DNA of 64,000 nt. Origin: F23-D06 sp947165685 (GTDB lineage: Bacteria > Bacteroidota > Bacteroidia > Bacteroidales > WCHB1-69). Shown here piece after piece: positions 47,037 to 56,384 of the stretch. The position numbers and the translations under genes were made by a program. Every line of letters starts with the position of its first letter. The first letter of the stretch is position 1. The stretch covers positions 62,001 through 126,000 of the forward strand of contig CAMVBK010000003.1 of assembly GCA_947165685.1 (NCBI GenBank). Direction: 5' to 3'. The notes beneath the pieces were generated by a model that was given only the letters and a program-made list of their open reading frames with translations, did no database searches and was not told the DNA's origin.

Positions 47037-47250
47037 TTCCGTATAGCATTTGTCCCAACGATGGAAGGCTTTGTTGATGAAGTGATGTTTAATCCCACAA
47101 CAGCTGTCTGGCGATAGCCTTCATCAAGACGGTCATACCCGATGGTCTTCTCATTTGAGCACATTCAACTTATGACAAAGACCGCAACCATTCCCGACGC
47201 CAACGAGACTTTTACGAAGCAATTATAGATAATAAAAAAAACATAAGCAA

Positions 47251-48192
47251 ATGGAAATCAAAGCAGTAAAATTCAGAAAAAACGGATTCTACGGTCAACC
47301 CTTCGCCTTCGGTGGCGAGGAAGGCATGGACAAGTTTGACAAGAACATCCGCTATCGCGGCAGTCTGCAGAACTACCTCATTGACACCGGCAGCGAGGTC
47401 ATCTTGGTCGATACGGGACTTCCCGCCGGCACCCCCGAGGAGAATCCCGACGAGAACTCCCCGGCCTACACTGGCAAGGACATCTGCAGCTATATGGATG
47501 CCTTTGCTGCCCTCGGCTACAAGCCCGAGCAGGTGACCAAAATCCTGCTCACCCACAAGCACGCCGACCACAGCGGCGAACTGAAAAGTTTCCCCAACGC
47601 GAAGATCTATGTGAACCAGGAAGAGCTTTCCGCCGCTGAACTCCAGGGACTTGGCAACCTCGTGCCCGTCAGCTTCACCGATGGGGCGTACTACAACTTC
47701 CCTGAAAGCCAGAAGATTGCCGACGGCATATACCTCATCAAGGCCAAGGGCCACACCAATGGTAACAGCATCGTCATTGTGGAGAACGAAGGTCTGTTCT
47801 ACATGATCCACGGCGACATTACCTACGTGGATGAGGCCTTGTACGAGAACAAGCTCTCCGTGGTCTATGACGACCTGCCCGCCGCCCGCGAGACCTTGGA
47901 CCGTGTGCGCGAGTTCGTCCGCAACCATCCCACAGTCTATGTCTCCACGCATTCGCCGCAGGGCTACGAGAACTTGGAGGCCAAGCGCGTGATGGATCTG
48001 GACCACCCCGTGCCGACCGTCTTCGACAAGGTGAACTTCGAGAAGAAGGAGGCTACGGGCAAGTACGTCTGCTCCATCTGCGGCTACGTGTATGACCCGG
48101 CCGAGCACGACGGCGTGGCCTTCGAGGACCTTCCTGATGATTGGAGATGCCCGCGCTGCAAACAGGGCAAGGAGAAGTTCAACAGGGCGTAG
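47251..48192 (+). CDS. metallo-beta-lactamase-fold hydrolase fused to rubredoxin
   Basis: 313 residues. The MBL domain (1-~245) keeps HKHADH at 102-107 (HxHxDH), GDITYV (Asp ligand) and STHSPQGYE (late His). The C-terminus is a complete rubredoxin: Cys274, Cys277, then GYVYDPAEHDGVAFEDLPDD, then Cys300 and Cys303 (CPRC). A rubredoxin directly fused to an MBL fold recalls flavodiiron proteins and electron-linked hydrolases, but the flavodoxin domain is absent. A redox-linked or thiol/sulfur-related hydrolase is plausible; the substrate is unknown. The 214-bp upstream spacer holds no recognised gene. Confidence 0.9.
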   Translation: MEIKAVKFRKNGFYGQPFAFGGEEGMDKFDKNIRYRGSLQNYLIDTGSEVILVDTGLPAGTPEENPDENSPAYTGKDICSYMDAFAALGYKPEQVTKILLTHKHADHSGELKSFPNAKIYVNQEELSAAELQGLGNLVPVSFTDGAYYNFPESQKIADGIYLIKAKGHTNGNSIVIVENEGLFYMIHGDITYVDEALYENKLSVVYDDLPAARETLDRVREFVRNHPTVYVSTHSPQGYENLEAKRVMDLDHPVPTVFDKVNFEKKEATGKYVCSICGYVYDPAEHDGVAFEDLPDDWRCPRCKQGKEKFNRA

Positions 48193-48359
48193 GGGAGGCA
48201 AGACGAAAGGGTTTAGCTGCCTTTAGTTTATTGGTGATAAGCGTTTTGCGGGCATTGCAGTGCAACGTCCGCAATTCTTGTGTGCTTACTTTCGCAAATT
48301 TCGCGACATTCTCCTCGATGCGATCGTTCAGGACGCCGAAGAGGTCGATGCCAACGCCG

Positions 48360-51300
48360 TCAGTGTACCGTCACCCGCATTCCCGCACCCTGTGCCCGCC
48401 ACTCCGGCGCGTACATGCACTCTACCGTGGTCGCACCGGCGGAGAAATCGCCGCTCTGCACGGCGAAAACGTCGTATTCCAGCACGATTGTGCCTTGCGG
48501 GAAGCGACTGAAGAAGAAGCTGTTGTTAGCGTCGCGGGGACTCTCCACCCACCACACTCCGCCTTGCCAGCCGTTGCGCTCGTGGATGTTGACGGGCTCG
48601 AAGGCCGCCGCCCGCGGATCCTTGACCTGCACGTACTCCAAGTCGCGGTCGCTGGTGACGACAATCTTCACGGTGATGCGTTCGCCCAGGCGGATGGGGT
48701 TGTCGGCGGTCACCGGTGCGGCGGTCTTCCCGTCGCCGGCCGCCGGCTGGTGGTAGAGTGTGCGCCGCACCGACAGTCCGCTGCCGGCGGCCTCCACCTT
48801 GTCGGGAACCTCCAGGTACTGCCAGTACGCGGCCCCGAAGGTCGGGTGCGTGCCGTCGGTGTGCACTTCGATGTCGGCCAACCGTGGCGACATCTCCTCC
48901 GGAGCCCAGACCCGCTGCAGGTAGCCGGTGCCGGCTTCGGCGCGGGCGGTCTCCGTAGCCGTAATCTCCTCGCCGCCCACAGTGACGACCGTCGTGGCAG
49001 GTTGCAGCAGGTCGGCCGGGGCACCGAGCAGCAGCGCATAGACGGCCTCCGCCGTGGCTTTCGTGTTTGACCAGCTGTTGCCTTCCTTCTGCATCAGCAG
49101 CCACTGCTTCATCGCCGTCAGCTCACTCTCACGCGGAGAAATCTCGGTGAACGCCTCGATCAGCAGCGCCTGCCGCTCAATGGGTGCCTCGTACCAGCGG
49201 TAATAGTGTCCGCTGTACTCCTTTCGCCAGTACATTCCCTTCTCACGGTCCATAACCGACTGCTGGCGAACCGTTTCCATAATGGTCTTCGCTTCTGCTT
49301 GGCGACCTGCGCGGTGCAATATCAACGCCACCTCCGCCTGCCGGGTGAACTTTGCTTTATCCAAATCCTCCATCATCCGCGTGGTGAGATTCTGCACGTA
49401 AGGCTTTGACAGCCAAATGGAATCAAACGGTGCGAACGTGCGGGCGTAGAGGTAGTGGATGTCTTCCTCAGAGAAGTAGAAGGTGGCTTTAGGATCTTTC
49501 TCCAACCGTTTCAGGTACGCTTGATAACGCTCCTCTTGATGCTGGTCGGCGGCGCGGGTGGCCTTGTCGAGCATCCTGCCGGCGTTTGGCATCGCGATGC
49601 CCATGCGTTGCATCTTGTAGAAGCCCGCCACGAGGTGGTCGGTGATGTATGGGGAGTAGTACCGGTGACCGTACCAGTCCCAGCCGCCGCTCGGCAACTG
49701 GTTGTTCAGCAGTTTGTTGAGGCTTTTGTCCAAGACCTTCTGCAGGTTCTCGTCGGCGAAGAGCTTGGCGGTCTCCTGCCGTTGCCGCGATTCGTCCTGC
49801 GCGTTCCGCATCCACGGGGTCTCTTCCAACAACATGTTCCGCAGCGATTCGTTTTTGAGCAGCGGGGAGGTCAATGCAGCGTTCACCGTGTCGCTCAGCC
49901 AGCGGTCGAACACCTCGCGGAGACCGGGGTTCTGCGCGAGAGCGTGCTGCACGGTGGCCGCCGCGAACAGCTTGCTGAAGGTCTGCTCGTTGCATTCGTA
50001 GGGGTAGCGCATCAGGTACGGCAGGGCGCGGATGGCGAGCCACGCGGGGTTGGTGGTCGCCTCCACGGTGTAGCTCAGCGGCTGCATCGTGGGGGTGCTG
50101 TGCGTGCGGTAGCGGCGGAACGAGAGCACTGTGTCGCTGCCTGCCGGCACCACGAACGGGCACGATTCTGTCACTAACATCTTGTTCGGCAGCACGGGCA
50201 GGAGGTTCTCCTCGCCATCGCCGTAGTTGCCGGCGCGCGCCACCATCCGGTAGCCGATGGCAGAGATGCCCTCTGGGACGACAATTCGGAACTGGACGGA
50301 TTGGGAGGCGCCGGCCGCCACGGAAAATCGGGAATTCCCGTCCGTAGAGACGTACCATGTCGTGTCTCTACCATCGCCGTTAATTACCATTGTCACCGGT
50401 TCTCCATCATCCGCATTGAAAAATTCCACCGTCACCGTGCCCTCCAAATCGGATTCGCTGCGGTTGGTGACTTTGGCGCGGAGGGTGAGGGTGTCGCCCT
50501 CGCGGAAGAAGCGCGGGGCGTTGCTCTGCAGCATCAGCGTGCGACGGCTTTGCAACAGCGCGGTGACACTCTTATTTCGCATCTCCTTGGTATGCCCGAA
50601 GGCGTAGAATTCCCAACCGGTGTATTGGTCGGGTAAAGTGAAGTCGATGTGCACGCGACCGCTGTCATCGGGATGGAGGTTCGGGTAAAAGAAGGCCGTC
50701 TCCACGAAGTTGCTGCGCGGGGTCACGTCGGGCGAAAGGGTCGGTTCCGTGACCGTCTCGACTATCTCTATCTCCGGAGCGCTGTCCGTGCGCACGCCAT
50801 CGACGATGGTCACCTGCTCGTCGCTGCGGTTGCCGCGCACGGAAGTCATCGTCCCGTCAACGGAAGAGACCCCGTTCAAATTAGACAATGCGCTAGCCAC
50901 ATCATAGCCGCCGGACGAGGAGGTGTTGTCTGCGCTGAACACCGGCGGCTCCCACGCGATAACCACTTCACTAAGTTCATTTGAGGTTGTGTTGTCCTGA
51001 TAGTAAATGTATCTCGGCATGGGCGACTGCACCTTCTCGTAACGCAGTTTGGTCTTCGAAGCGGTCCCTTTGTTGTAGCGGGTGTAATCGCTGTAGGCGT
51101 CGGACAGGTCATAGCAGTGGTTTCGGGATGGCCTCATCAGGGCTTGGCGGATTTTGCGCGGGACTCTGAATCTTTGCGGATAATAATGTTGCCCGTAGTC
51201 GGCCTTGCGCATTCCTAACTCATAGAGGCTGCCATCAATCATCCAGGCCAACAGTTCCGCCTGTTGCACCGCTTTCGAGTCGCCGTCGGTGAGGGTGATC

Positions 51301-54300
51301 TCCCAATGTTCGTTGCTGCCGGGCTCCGACACGTCGCGATAGTGCGTCAGCTTGGCGTTCATAATCAGCTTGCGGTAGCGATTGTTCACTCGCTCGATAT
51401 AGCGGGCATCCAGTGGCAACAACGTGTCGCGGATGACGTTATGGAGCTGGTCGTCTTTCACGATGCGAGCGCAGAAGCTGAGGTTGCGTTTTCCGCCACG
51501 GCGCGTCTTCACCGTCACGGTGCGCTGCTCCCTGTCGAGCGGAATGCGCAGGGTCTTGAGCCGCCGTTCGCCCTGATAGACGTCGCAGATTGCCACCGCG
51601 TGGCGAAGGCAGCTGCCGATTGCGAGGACCAACGGATCGCCAAGTTCTTTCGGCACTGAGACGAATGCCGCCCGAATCGGCTGGAAGGCGCGGAATTCCG
51701 AATCGTCAGAACGGTTCACTGTGAAGTGCCGTTTTGCCGATGCCGTTTTCCCGGATTTGTCAACGCATTCGACCAACAGCAGGTAATTACCCGCTTCCCA
51801 GTTTCTCACATTTATCTTTAAGATGGAATCCGGCACCATCGTTTCCACCGTTTTATACACGGTGTCCAAACCGGGCCAACTGTCGGGGTTGTTGGCGTGA
51901 GGATCGAAGGTGAGGTGCGGGAACTCGCGGGCGTATTCCGCTTCGCTGTGCATGGGATGCCAGTAGAGAGGCTTCCGTTCGAATGCCGGAATCCGGTATT
52001 CGTCGGGCGTCTGCAGGCGCACCACGCGGATGTTCATCGGGACGGGTTGCAGTATGCCGTTATGGTTGACCGCCTTCACTAACCAACGGACCGTGTCAGT
52101 CGTTGACAGATCCACATCGTCGTTGGTGGAGATGCTGACGGTCAGCATCTTGTCCGGAATCCAGACCGAACTCTTGTCGCTGTGGGTTTCGCCGTTCAGG
52201 TCGGTGACGATGGCCTCGATTTCCAACATATAGGAAAACGGCCCGACCGGATAACGGTACTCGAAACGCCCGTCGCGCTCCGTATAGACCTCTATGAGCT
52301 GGGTTTTAGCCTCGCCTTTCGCCTGAATATGCAGGGCGACGGCGGCGTTGGCGACGGGCAAGCCGTTGAGGGCGGTCACCGTGCCCCGGATGGCGAGCGT
52401 GTCGCCGGCGGCCACCTGCTGCGAGTCGGGTTCCAACTTCACCTTGAAGGTGGGCAGCTTGTATTCGGCCACCTCAATGGTGGCGCGCTTCCCGGAACAG
52501 GTCCGCATATAACGCTTCCCGCCTTTTGGGGATTGGCCCGGACAGAAGACCCGCAAGGTGTATTTTCCAACGGTTTGTGGCAGGGAAAACTCGCCAGACA
52601 CACTGCCATATTCGGAGGTGACGAGCTCCAGCGTGTCGGGCGCGGCATTCGTTCGCTCCAGAATCGCCAGCACCCGCTTGTTCTTGACGGCCTTGCCTTT
52701 TTTCGACAATATATACTTGAAATGAACGGTCTGCCCCGGCCGGTACAGCGTCCTGTCGGTGAAGAGCTGCGGATTGTACGGGCACCGGTGACCGAGCCGG
52801 GGATGGTAACGGTAAGCTGCCGAGCTTGCCAATTCATCCATGACAGAATACTCGGCTTTTTGATCGAAAACAGAGATATTACTCTCCATATAGATAAAGC
52901 CAAACAAATTGTCCGAATAGGGAATCTCCCCGAAACGGTTGGAGTATAGGGCATGAGGATAATGGCTTTTAACCCGTAAGCTGCGAAGGGGTTCGCCCGT
53001 GCGCCGGTCATTGACAGCCACGAATTTTTTCTTGCCGGTATTCCAGTTGGCGAGTTTGAGGCGGGTGACCCGGAATTTTGCCGTCATGAGTGCTCCGGTG
53101 ACATCCAACTCCGGCCGCGTGTGGAAGCAGAACTGATAGTTCCCCACAGGCAGGGAATCCACCCAAAGCTCCGTGGTGGCGAAACGGCTGTTGTCACGGC
53201 TGTCCAAATCGAACCGCTGCCGGAGGACAGGCACTTTGGAGAGCAAACTGGTATCTACATTGTAATTTTTATAGCGCGACGAATAATAATCTTCACTGCT
53301 TCCGTATTCATCATATTCACTTGTGGTGATGGGTGACGTGGTATAAACGCTGACGTAGAGGGTTTCTAAATTTCGGTATTGTACAGGGATGCGCAGCTTA
53401 TGGCCGAGGGTGAGGTCGGTATGGGCGTTGAAAAGCGAGATGGACGGGCGGGTGAGCGTCTCCAAGTAGTAGGCGGCATTTTGCGCGTACATCTTGAGGA
53501 CGGCATTGGCGTAAGGCTTCGTGCCGCACTGCTTGAGCACGCTGTTGAAATAATCAATGGCACGGGACTTGTAATCGGTCTCCCGGTCCACGATTTGTTC
53601 GGCGGCGGCGAGCAGCACGCCACGCTCGTAGTCGAAAGTAAGGTCGGGACCGTAAGCCTTATCCAACGAGTCGAGCGTCTTCCAGCAGGCGGAGGCATAG
53701 ACGTCCTCTTCAACTTTAGGAAAACGATAATGCAGCCGCTGTATCTCGTAGTTTATCAGGATATTCCGCTCCGTATGGGCGGTCATGGCCTCGTTAATCA
53801 GCGCGATGGCGAGTTCGGGCTCCTTATCCCCAACCATCCGGATGCAACTTTGGTAGAGCACATCGTTGAGGGTCGGGCGCAGGTGGCGGGTTTCGGGGAC
53901 CGTTTCGAGCAGGAAATCCCAGCGGTGCGTGAGAATCGGCACGTCGCGGGGCATTGCGTCGAAGCAGGCGAAGAGATGCTGTTTCGCGACCTCGCGGTAG
54001 TTCTCCGACGACCACTCCTCCATGTTGCCAAAGTCGGCCTCCTGCAGGGTGACAGCGTTGGGGTCGGCCGGTCGCGAAGGATAGAGCATCGACCCGATAA
54101 GATAGTGGTACAGCGACTGATACACCAAGCTGTCGCGGTCGCCCCAACGGGCTGCCGTATGGTCGCGCCGCAGCGAGTCGAGCCAAATCGCCGACTGCTG
54201 CACGCTCTTGTCACCATACAACCGGTTGAGGAGCAGCCGCTTGTGGTTCGCGATGAAGAGGTGGTAGGCGTTGCGCTCCGCCTCGGCCTTCCATGCGATA

Positions 54301-54485
54301 GTGTCGAGCATCGCCTGCTGGCTGTTCAGGTGGCGCTGTGGGATGCCGTCATAAAGCGTCCACAGATGCTCGAACGAGCGGCTGTCGGCGGCCTTCTGCG
54401 CACGGACATGCTGCGGAAGTGCGAAAAGAGCCAACAGGACGGCCATTGCCAGTCGTGCCTGCCTGTAATGTCTGTAGTGTGTCAT
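48360..54485 (-). CDS. alpha-2-macroglobulin family protein with a TonB-plug-like insert
   Basis: 2041 residues with a signal peptide (MAVLLALFALPQHVRAQ). An N-terminal helical region, then macroglobulin-like strand domains (YNPQLFTDRTLYRPGQTVHF marks MG2). The thioester motif CNEQ is at 1498-1501 (YPYECNEQTF), in a helical thioester domain (QLPSGGWDWYGHRYYSPYITDHLVAGF) so the protease trap should be functional. At ~1171-1230 lies a segment resembling a TonB-receptor plug (LSEVVIAWEP ... DVASALSNLNGVSSVDG ... QVTIVDGVRTD). Likely periplasmic or outer-membrane-associated, protecting the envelope from proteases. No pbpC gene adjacent. Confidence 0.93.
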   Translation of the reverse strand: MTHYRHYRQARLAMAVLLALFALPQHVRAQKAADSRSFEHLWTLYDGIPQRHLNSQQAMLDTIAWKAEAERNAYHLFIANHKRLLLNRLYGDKSVQQSAIWLDSLRRDHTAARWGDRDSLVYQSLYHYLIGSMLYPSRPADPNAVTLQEADFGNMEEWSSENYREVAKQHLFACFDAMPRDVPILTHRWDFLLETVPETRHLRPTLNDVLYQSCIRMVGDKEPELAIALINEAMTAHTERNILINYEIQRLHYRFPKVEEDVYASACWKTLDSLDKAYGPDLTFDYERGVLLAAAEQIVDRETDYKSRAIDYFNSVLKQCGTKPYANAVLKMYAQNAAYYLETLTRPSISLFNAHTDLTLGHKLRIPVQYRNLETLYVSVYTTSPITTSEYDEYGSSEDYYSSRYKNYNVDTSLLSKVPVLRQRFDLDSRDNSRFATTELWVDSLPVGNYQFCFHTRPELDVTGALMTAKFRVTRLKLANWNTGKKKFVAVNDRRTGEPLRSLRVKSHYPHALYSNRFGEIPYSDNLFGFIYMESNISVFDQKAEYSVMDELASSAAYRYHPRLGHRCPYNPQLFTDRTLYRPGQTVHFKYILSKKGKAVKNKRVLAILERTNAAPDTLELVTSEYGSVSGEFSLPQTVGKYTLRVFCPGQSPKGGKRYMRTCSGKRATIEVAEYKLPTFKVKLEPDSQQVAAGDTLAIRGTVTALNGLPVANAAVALHIQAKGEAKTQLIEVYTERDGRFEYRYPVGPFSYMLEIEAIVTDLNGETHSDKSSVWIPDKMLTVSISTNDDVDLSTTDTVRWLVKAVNHNGILQPVPMNIRVVRLQTPDEYRIPAFERKPLYWHPMHSEAEYAREFPHLTFDPHANNPDSWPGLDTVYKTVETMVPDSILKINVRNWEAGNYLLLVECVDKSGKTASAKRHFTVNRSDDSEFRAFQPIRAAFVSVPKELGDPLVLAIGSCLRHAVAICDVYQGERRLKTLRIPLDREQRTVTVKTRRGGKRNLSFCARIVKDDQLHNVIRDTLLPLDARYIERVNNRYRKLIMNAKLTHYRDVSEPGSNEHWEITLTDGDSKAVQQAELLAWMIDGSLYELGMRKADYGQHYYPQRFRVPRKIRQALMRPSRNHCYDLSDAYSDYTRYNKGTASKTKLRYEKVQSPMPRYIYYQDNTTSNELSEVVIAWEPPVFSADNTSSSGGYDVASALSNLNGVSSVDGTMTSVRGNRSDEQVTIVDGVRTDSAPEIEIVETVTEPTLSPDVTPRSNFVETAFFYPNLHPDDSGRVHIDFTLPDQYTGWEFYAFGHTKEMRNKSVTALLQSRRTLMLQSNAPRFFREGDTLTLRAKVTNRSESDLEGTVTVEFFNADDGEPVTMVINGDGRDTTWYVSTDGNSRFSVAAGASQSVQFRIVVPEGISAIGYRMVARAGNYGDGEENLLPVLPNKMLVTESCPFVVPAGSDTVLSFRRYRTHSTPTMQPLSYTVEATTNPAWLAIRALPYLMRYPYECNEQTFSKLFAAATVQHALAQNPGLREVFDRWLSDTVNAALTSPLLKNESLRNMLLEETPWMRNAQDESRQRQETAKLFADENLQKVLDKSLNKLLNNQLPSGGWDWYGHRYYSPYITDHLVAGFYKMQRMGIAMPNAGRMLDKATRAADQHQEERYQAYLKRLEKDPKATFYFSEEDIHYLYARTFAPFDSIWLSKPYVQNLTTRMMEDLDKAKFTRQAEVALILHRAGRQAEAKTIMETVRQQSVMDREKGMYWRKEYSGHYYRWYEAPIERQALLIEAFTEISPRESELTAMKQWLLMQKEGNSWSNTKATAEAVYALLLGAPADLLQPATTVVTVGGEEITATETARAEAGTGYLQRVWAPEEMSPRLADIEVHTDGTHPTFGAAYWQYLEVPDKVEAAGSGLSVRRTLYHQPAAGDGKTAAPVTADNPIRLGERITVKIVVTSDRDLEYVQVKDPRAAAFEPVNIHERNGWQGGVWWVESPRDANNSFFFSRFPQGTIVLEYDVFAVQSGDFSAGATTVECMYAPEWRAQGAGMRVTVH

Positions 54486-54514
54486 ACGGTTGCTGTTAGT
54501 TGTTAATTGGAATG

Positions 54515-54522
54515 CAAAAATA
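54515..54522 (-). promoter_or_regulatory. -7 box TATTTTTG for the alpha-2-macroglobulin gene
   Basis: Minus-strand TATTTTTG, 29 bp upstream of the ATG at 54485. Confidence 0.65.
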
Positions 54523-54602
54523 GTTTTTTTTCAGATAGCGTCATCTGCAAATTCAACCATTGCTTTATGGCGGAGCAAACTTGCTCTTTCGTACAAATTT
54601 GC

Positions 54603-54610
54603 TATCTTTG
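54603..54610 (+). promoter_or_regulatory. -7 box TATCTTTG for the flavin reductase gene
   Basis: Exact consensus, 55 bp upstream of the ATG at 54666. Confidence 0.65.
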
Positions 54611-54665
54611 CACTTCAAATTCAACAAAGCATATCAATTTGTAACAAACTTAAACATAAATCATT

Positions 54666-55229
54666 ATGAAACAACCCATCAAAACCACAGAAGCCATTTT
54701 CCCGATGCCCGTTCTGCTCGTCGCCACCTACAACGAGGACGGCACCGTTGACGTGATGAACGCCGCCTGGGGCACCATGCTCGACCGCGACCGCGTGGCC
54801 CTCAACCTCACCGAAACCCACAAGACAGTGGAGAACATCAAGCAGCGCAAGGGCTTTGTGGTCCACATCGCCGATGCCGCCCACGTGGTGGAGGCCGACT
54901 ATTTCGGCGTGGTGTCGGGCCACAAGGAGAAAGACAAATTCGCCAAGAGCGGTCTCACCGCCACCAAATCCACCTTGGTGGATGCCCCCGTCATCAACGA
55001 ATTGCCCATAGCTATGGAGTGCGAATTTATTGAATACCAAGGTGATGATACTGGTCTCGGCGTTATCGGCAAGGTGTTGCAGACCTCCGTGGAGGCCGAC
55101 AAGATGAAGGACGGCAAAGTGGATCTCGACGCCCTGAAAGCCATCGCCTTCGACCCCTACACGCACGGCTACTACCTCGTCTCGCAGCGCGTTGGCGAAG
55201 CCTTCAAGGACGGGATGAAGCTGAAATAG
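54666..55229 (+). CDS. flavin reductase family protein
   Basis: 187 residues. FMN-binding split barrel: FPMPVLLVATYNEDGTVDVMN, then AAWGTMLDRDRVALNL, THKTVENIKQRKGFVVHIAD and EFIEYQGDDTGLGVIGKVL. A relative of the gene at 46521, but of the subgroup often found in anaerobes and paired with rubredoxin-like donors. Likely FMN-dependent reductase or FMN carrier in the cytosol; partner unknown. It sits at the left edge of a zone of gene decay. Confidence 0.87.
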   Translation: MKQPIKTTEAIFPMPVLLVATYNEDGTVDVMNAAWGTMLDRDRVALNLTETHKTVENIKQRKGFVVHIADAAHVVEADYFGVVSGHKEKDKFAKSGLTATKSTLVDAPVINELPIAMECEFIEYQGDDTGLGVIGKVLQTSVEADKMKDGKVDLDALKAIAFDPYTHGYYLVSQRVGEAFKDGMKLK

Positions 55230-55239
55230 AAGAAGATAT

Positions 55240-55323
55240 ATTTCCTTGGATTTTGTCAGATTCCGACAATTTATTTCTTTGGATTTTATAGGATTTTAAT
55301 GGTTTATTTCCTTGGATAATATT
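55240..55323. promoter_or_regulatory. three iterons with exact 33-bp spacing upstream of the ATPase remnant
   Basis: ATTTCCTTGGATTTTG at 55240, ATTTCTTTGGATTTTA at 55273, ATTTCCTTGGATAATA at 55306: start-to-start 33 bp both times (three helical turns). A -7 box follows at 55331 and the inverse half TTATCCAAGA lies inside the first codons of the gene (55371). Candidate operator. Confidence 0.75.
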
Positions 55324-55330
55324 ATTTTTG

Positions 55331-55338
55331 TATTTTTG
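55331..55338 (+). promoter_or_regulatory. -7 box TATTTTTG for the ATPase remnant
   Basis: Exact TAnnTTTG, 27 bp upstream of the ATG at 55366, 7 bp after the last iteron. Confidence 0.6.
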
Positions 55339-55365
55339 CAGTCCATAATGTAAAGTTGCAAGTTC

Positions 55366-55995
55366 ATGTATTATCCAAGACTCATAGACAGTTACCTCGC
55401 CGAATGGGCTTCCCGGAAATCCCACAAACCGTTGTTGTTGCGAGGTGCGCGCCAGGTAGGTAAATCGACTGCCGTGCACCATTTGGCGGAAAGCTTCGAA
55501 AGCTATGTAGAGATCAACTTCGAGAAACAGTCCTCGTATATCCCTCTGTTCCAAACGAAAGACATCGATGTAAAACAGATTGTCTCTTAGGTGTCGCCAA
55601 TGGCGGAGATGCTTGCAGGACTGGAAATGCTGCATTACCGCACGCCGAATATACACCATGAGATGTTTTACTGGCAAAGACAAGCGAAGAATTCTCAGGC
55701 CGAGGTGGATTACATCTCCAGCTCTCGTCAGACCGTACTGCCCATAGAGGTGAAAGCCGAAATACAGGGCGGAATGAAAAGCCTTTGGATTTTCATGCGC
55801 GAGAAAAATCTCAAGAATGCCGTCCGATGTTCGTTGGAGAACTTCGGCGCTTTTGATTACGAGGACAAAGAGGCAGGCGGCGTCCTCCGCCACGTGCAGA
55901 TATGCCCGCTGTATGCTATCTCACAGATGGATGCATTGATAAAGGAACATAATGGCGCGGTGACAAATATTTATTCTCAACATAACATAAAATAG
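55366..55995 (+). pseudogene. internally deleted AAA ATPase of the DUF4143 type
   Basis: A 210-codon frame with a TAG at 55588-55590. The first 74 codons are the ATPase start (YYPRLIDSYLAEWASRKSHK, then Walker A LLRGARQVGKST). The in-frame part after the stop (LEMLHYRTPNIHHEMFYWQRQ ... QAEVDYISSSRQTVLPIEVKA ... IWIFMREKN-like) is the C-terminal DUF4143 nuclease-like domain. Full members are ~400-430 residues; the Walker B and linker regions are missing. An internal deletion plus a stop make a functional enzyme unlikely. The upstream iteron block is intact. Confidence 0.85.
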
Positions 55996-56005
55996 AGAAA
56001 AATTG

Positions 56006-56013
56006 TATTTTTG
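56006..56013 (+). promoter_or_regulatory. -7 box TATTTTTG for hipBA
   Basis: Exact TAnnTTTG. The ATG at 56022 is only 8 bp downstream, the ATG at 56040 26 bp downstream, so the latter is the better start. Confidence 0.6.
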
Positions 56014-56039
56014 CACCTGTAATGATTAGTTGTTTGGAT

Positions 56040-56360
56040 ATGAGCAAAACGACGATGGGCAATAAGCTGCCCCGGAAACTGGAACTGAAGATGCAGATGG
56101 TCGGCGAGCAGATCAGGCTGGCCCGCTTGCGGCGGAACCTGAGCGTGGCGCAAGTGGCGGAGCGGGCGACCTGCTCCCCGATGACCGTGGCACGCATCGA
56201 GAAGGGTACGCCCACCGTGGCCATTGGCATCTATCTGAGGGTATTGTATGCTTTACAGCTTGACGATGACATTCTGCTTCTGGCACAAAAAGACGAGATG
56301 GGCAGAGCCTTACAAGATCTTGCGCTAAAACACCGCGAACGTGCGTCGAAAAAGGCGTGA
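56040..56360 (+). CDS. hipB: HipB-like XRE-family antitoxin/repressor
   Basis: 106 residues from the ATG at 56040 (an ATG at 56022 would give a leaderless message). A central XRE helix-turn-helix: VGEQIRLARLRRNLSVAQVAERATCSPMTVARIEKG. The C-terminus is helical and basic (ALQDLALKHRERASKKA) and would contact HipA. HipB proteins bind operator DNA and neutralise HipA. It precedes hipA by 24 bp in the normal hipBA order. Confidence 0.85.
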   Translation: MSKTTMGNKLPRKLELKMQMVGEQIRLARLRRNLSVAQVAERATCSPMTVARIEKGTPTVAIGIYLRVLYALQLDDDILLLAQKDEMGRALQDLALKHRERASKKA

Positions 56361-56384
56361 GACTGATAACATAAGGTAAAGAGT

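Noticed and set aside
47037..47250. Short frame MEGFVDEVMFNPTTAVWR in the spacer before the MBL-rubredoxin gene, considered as a gene remnant
   Set aside because: Only 18 codons, no flanking continuation in any frame and no recognisable family.
55240..55323. The three 33-bp-spaced iterons as a plasmid replication origin
   Set aside because: No Rep gene, DnaA boxes or partition genes nearby; the iterons sit directly on a promoter, so an operator is the simpler reading.
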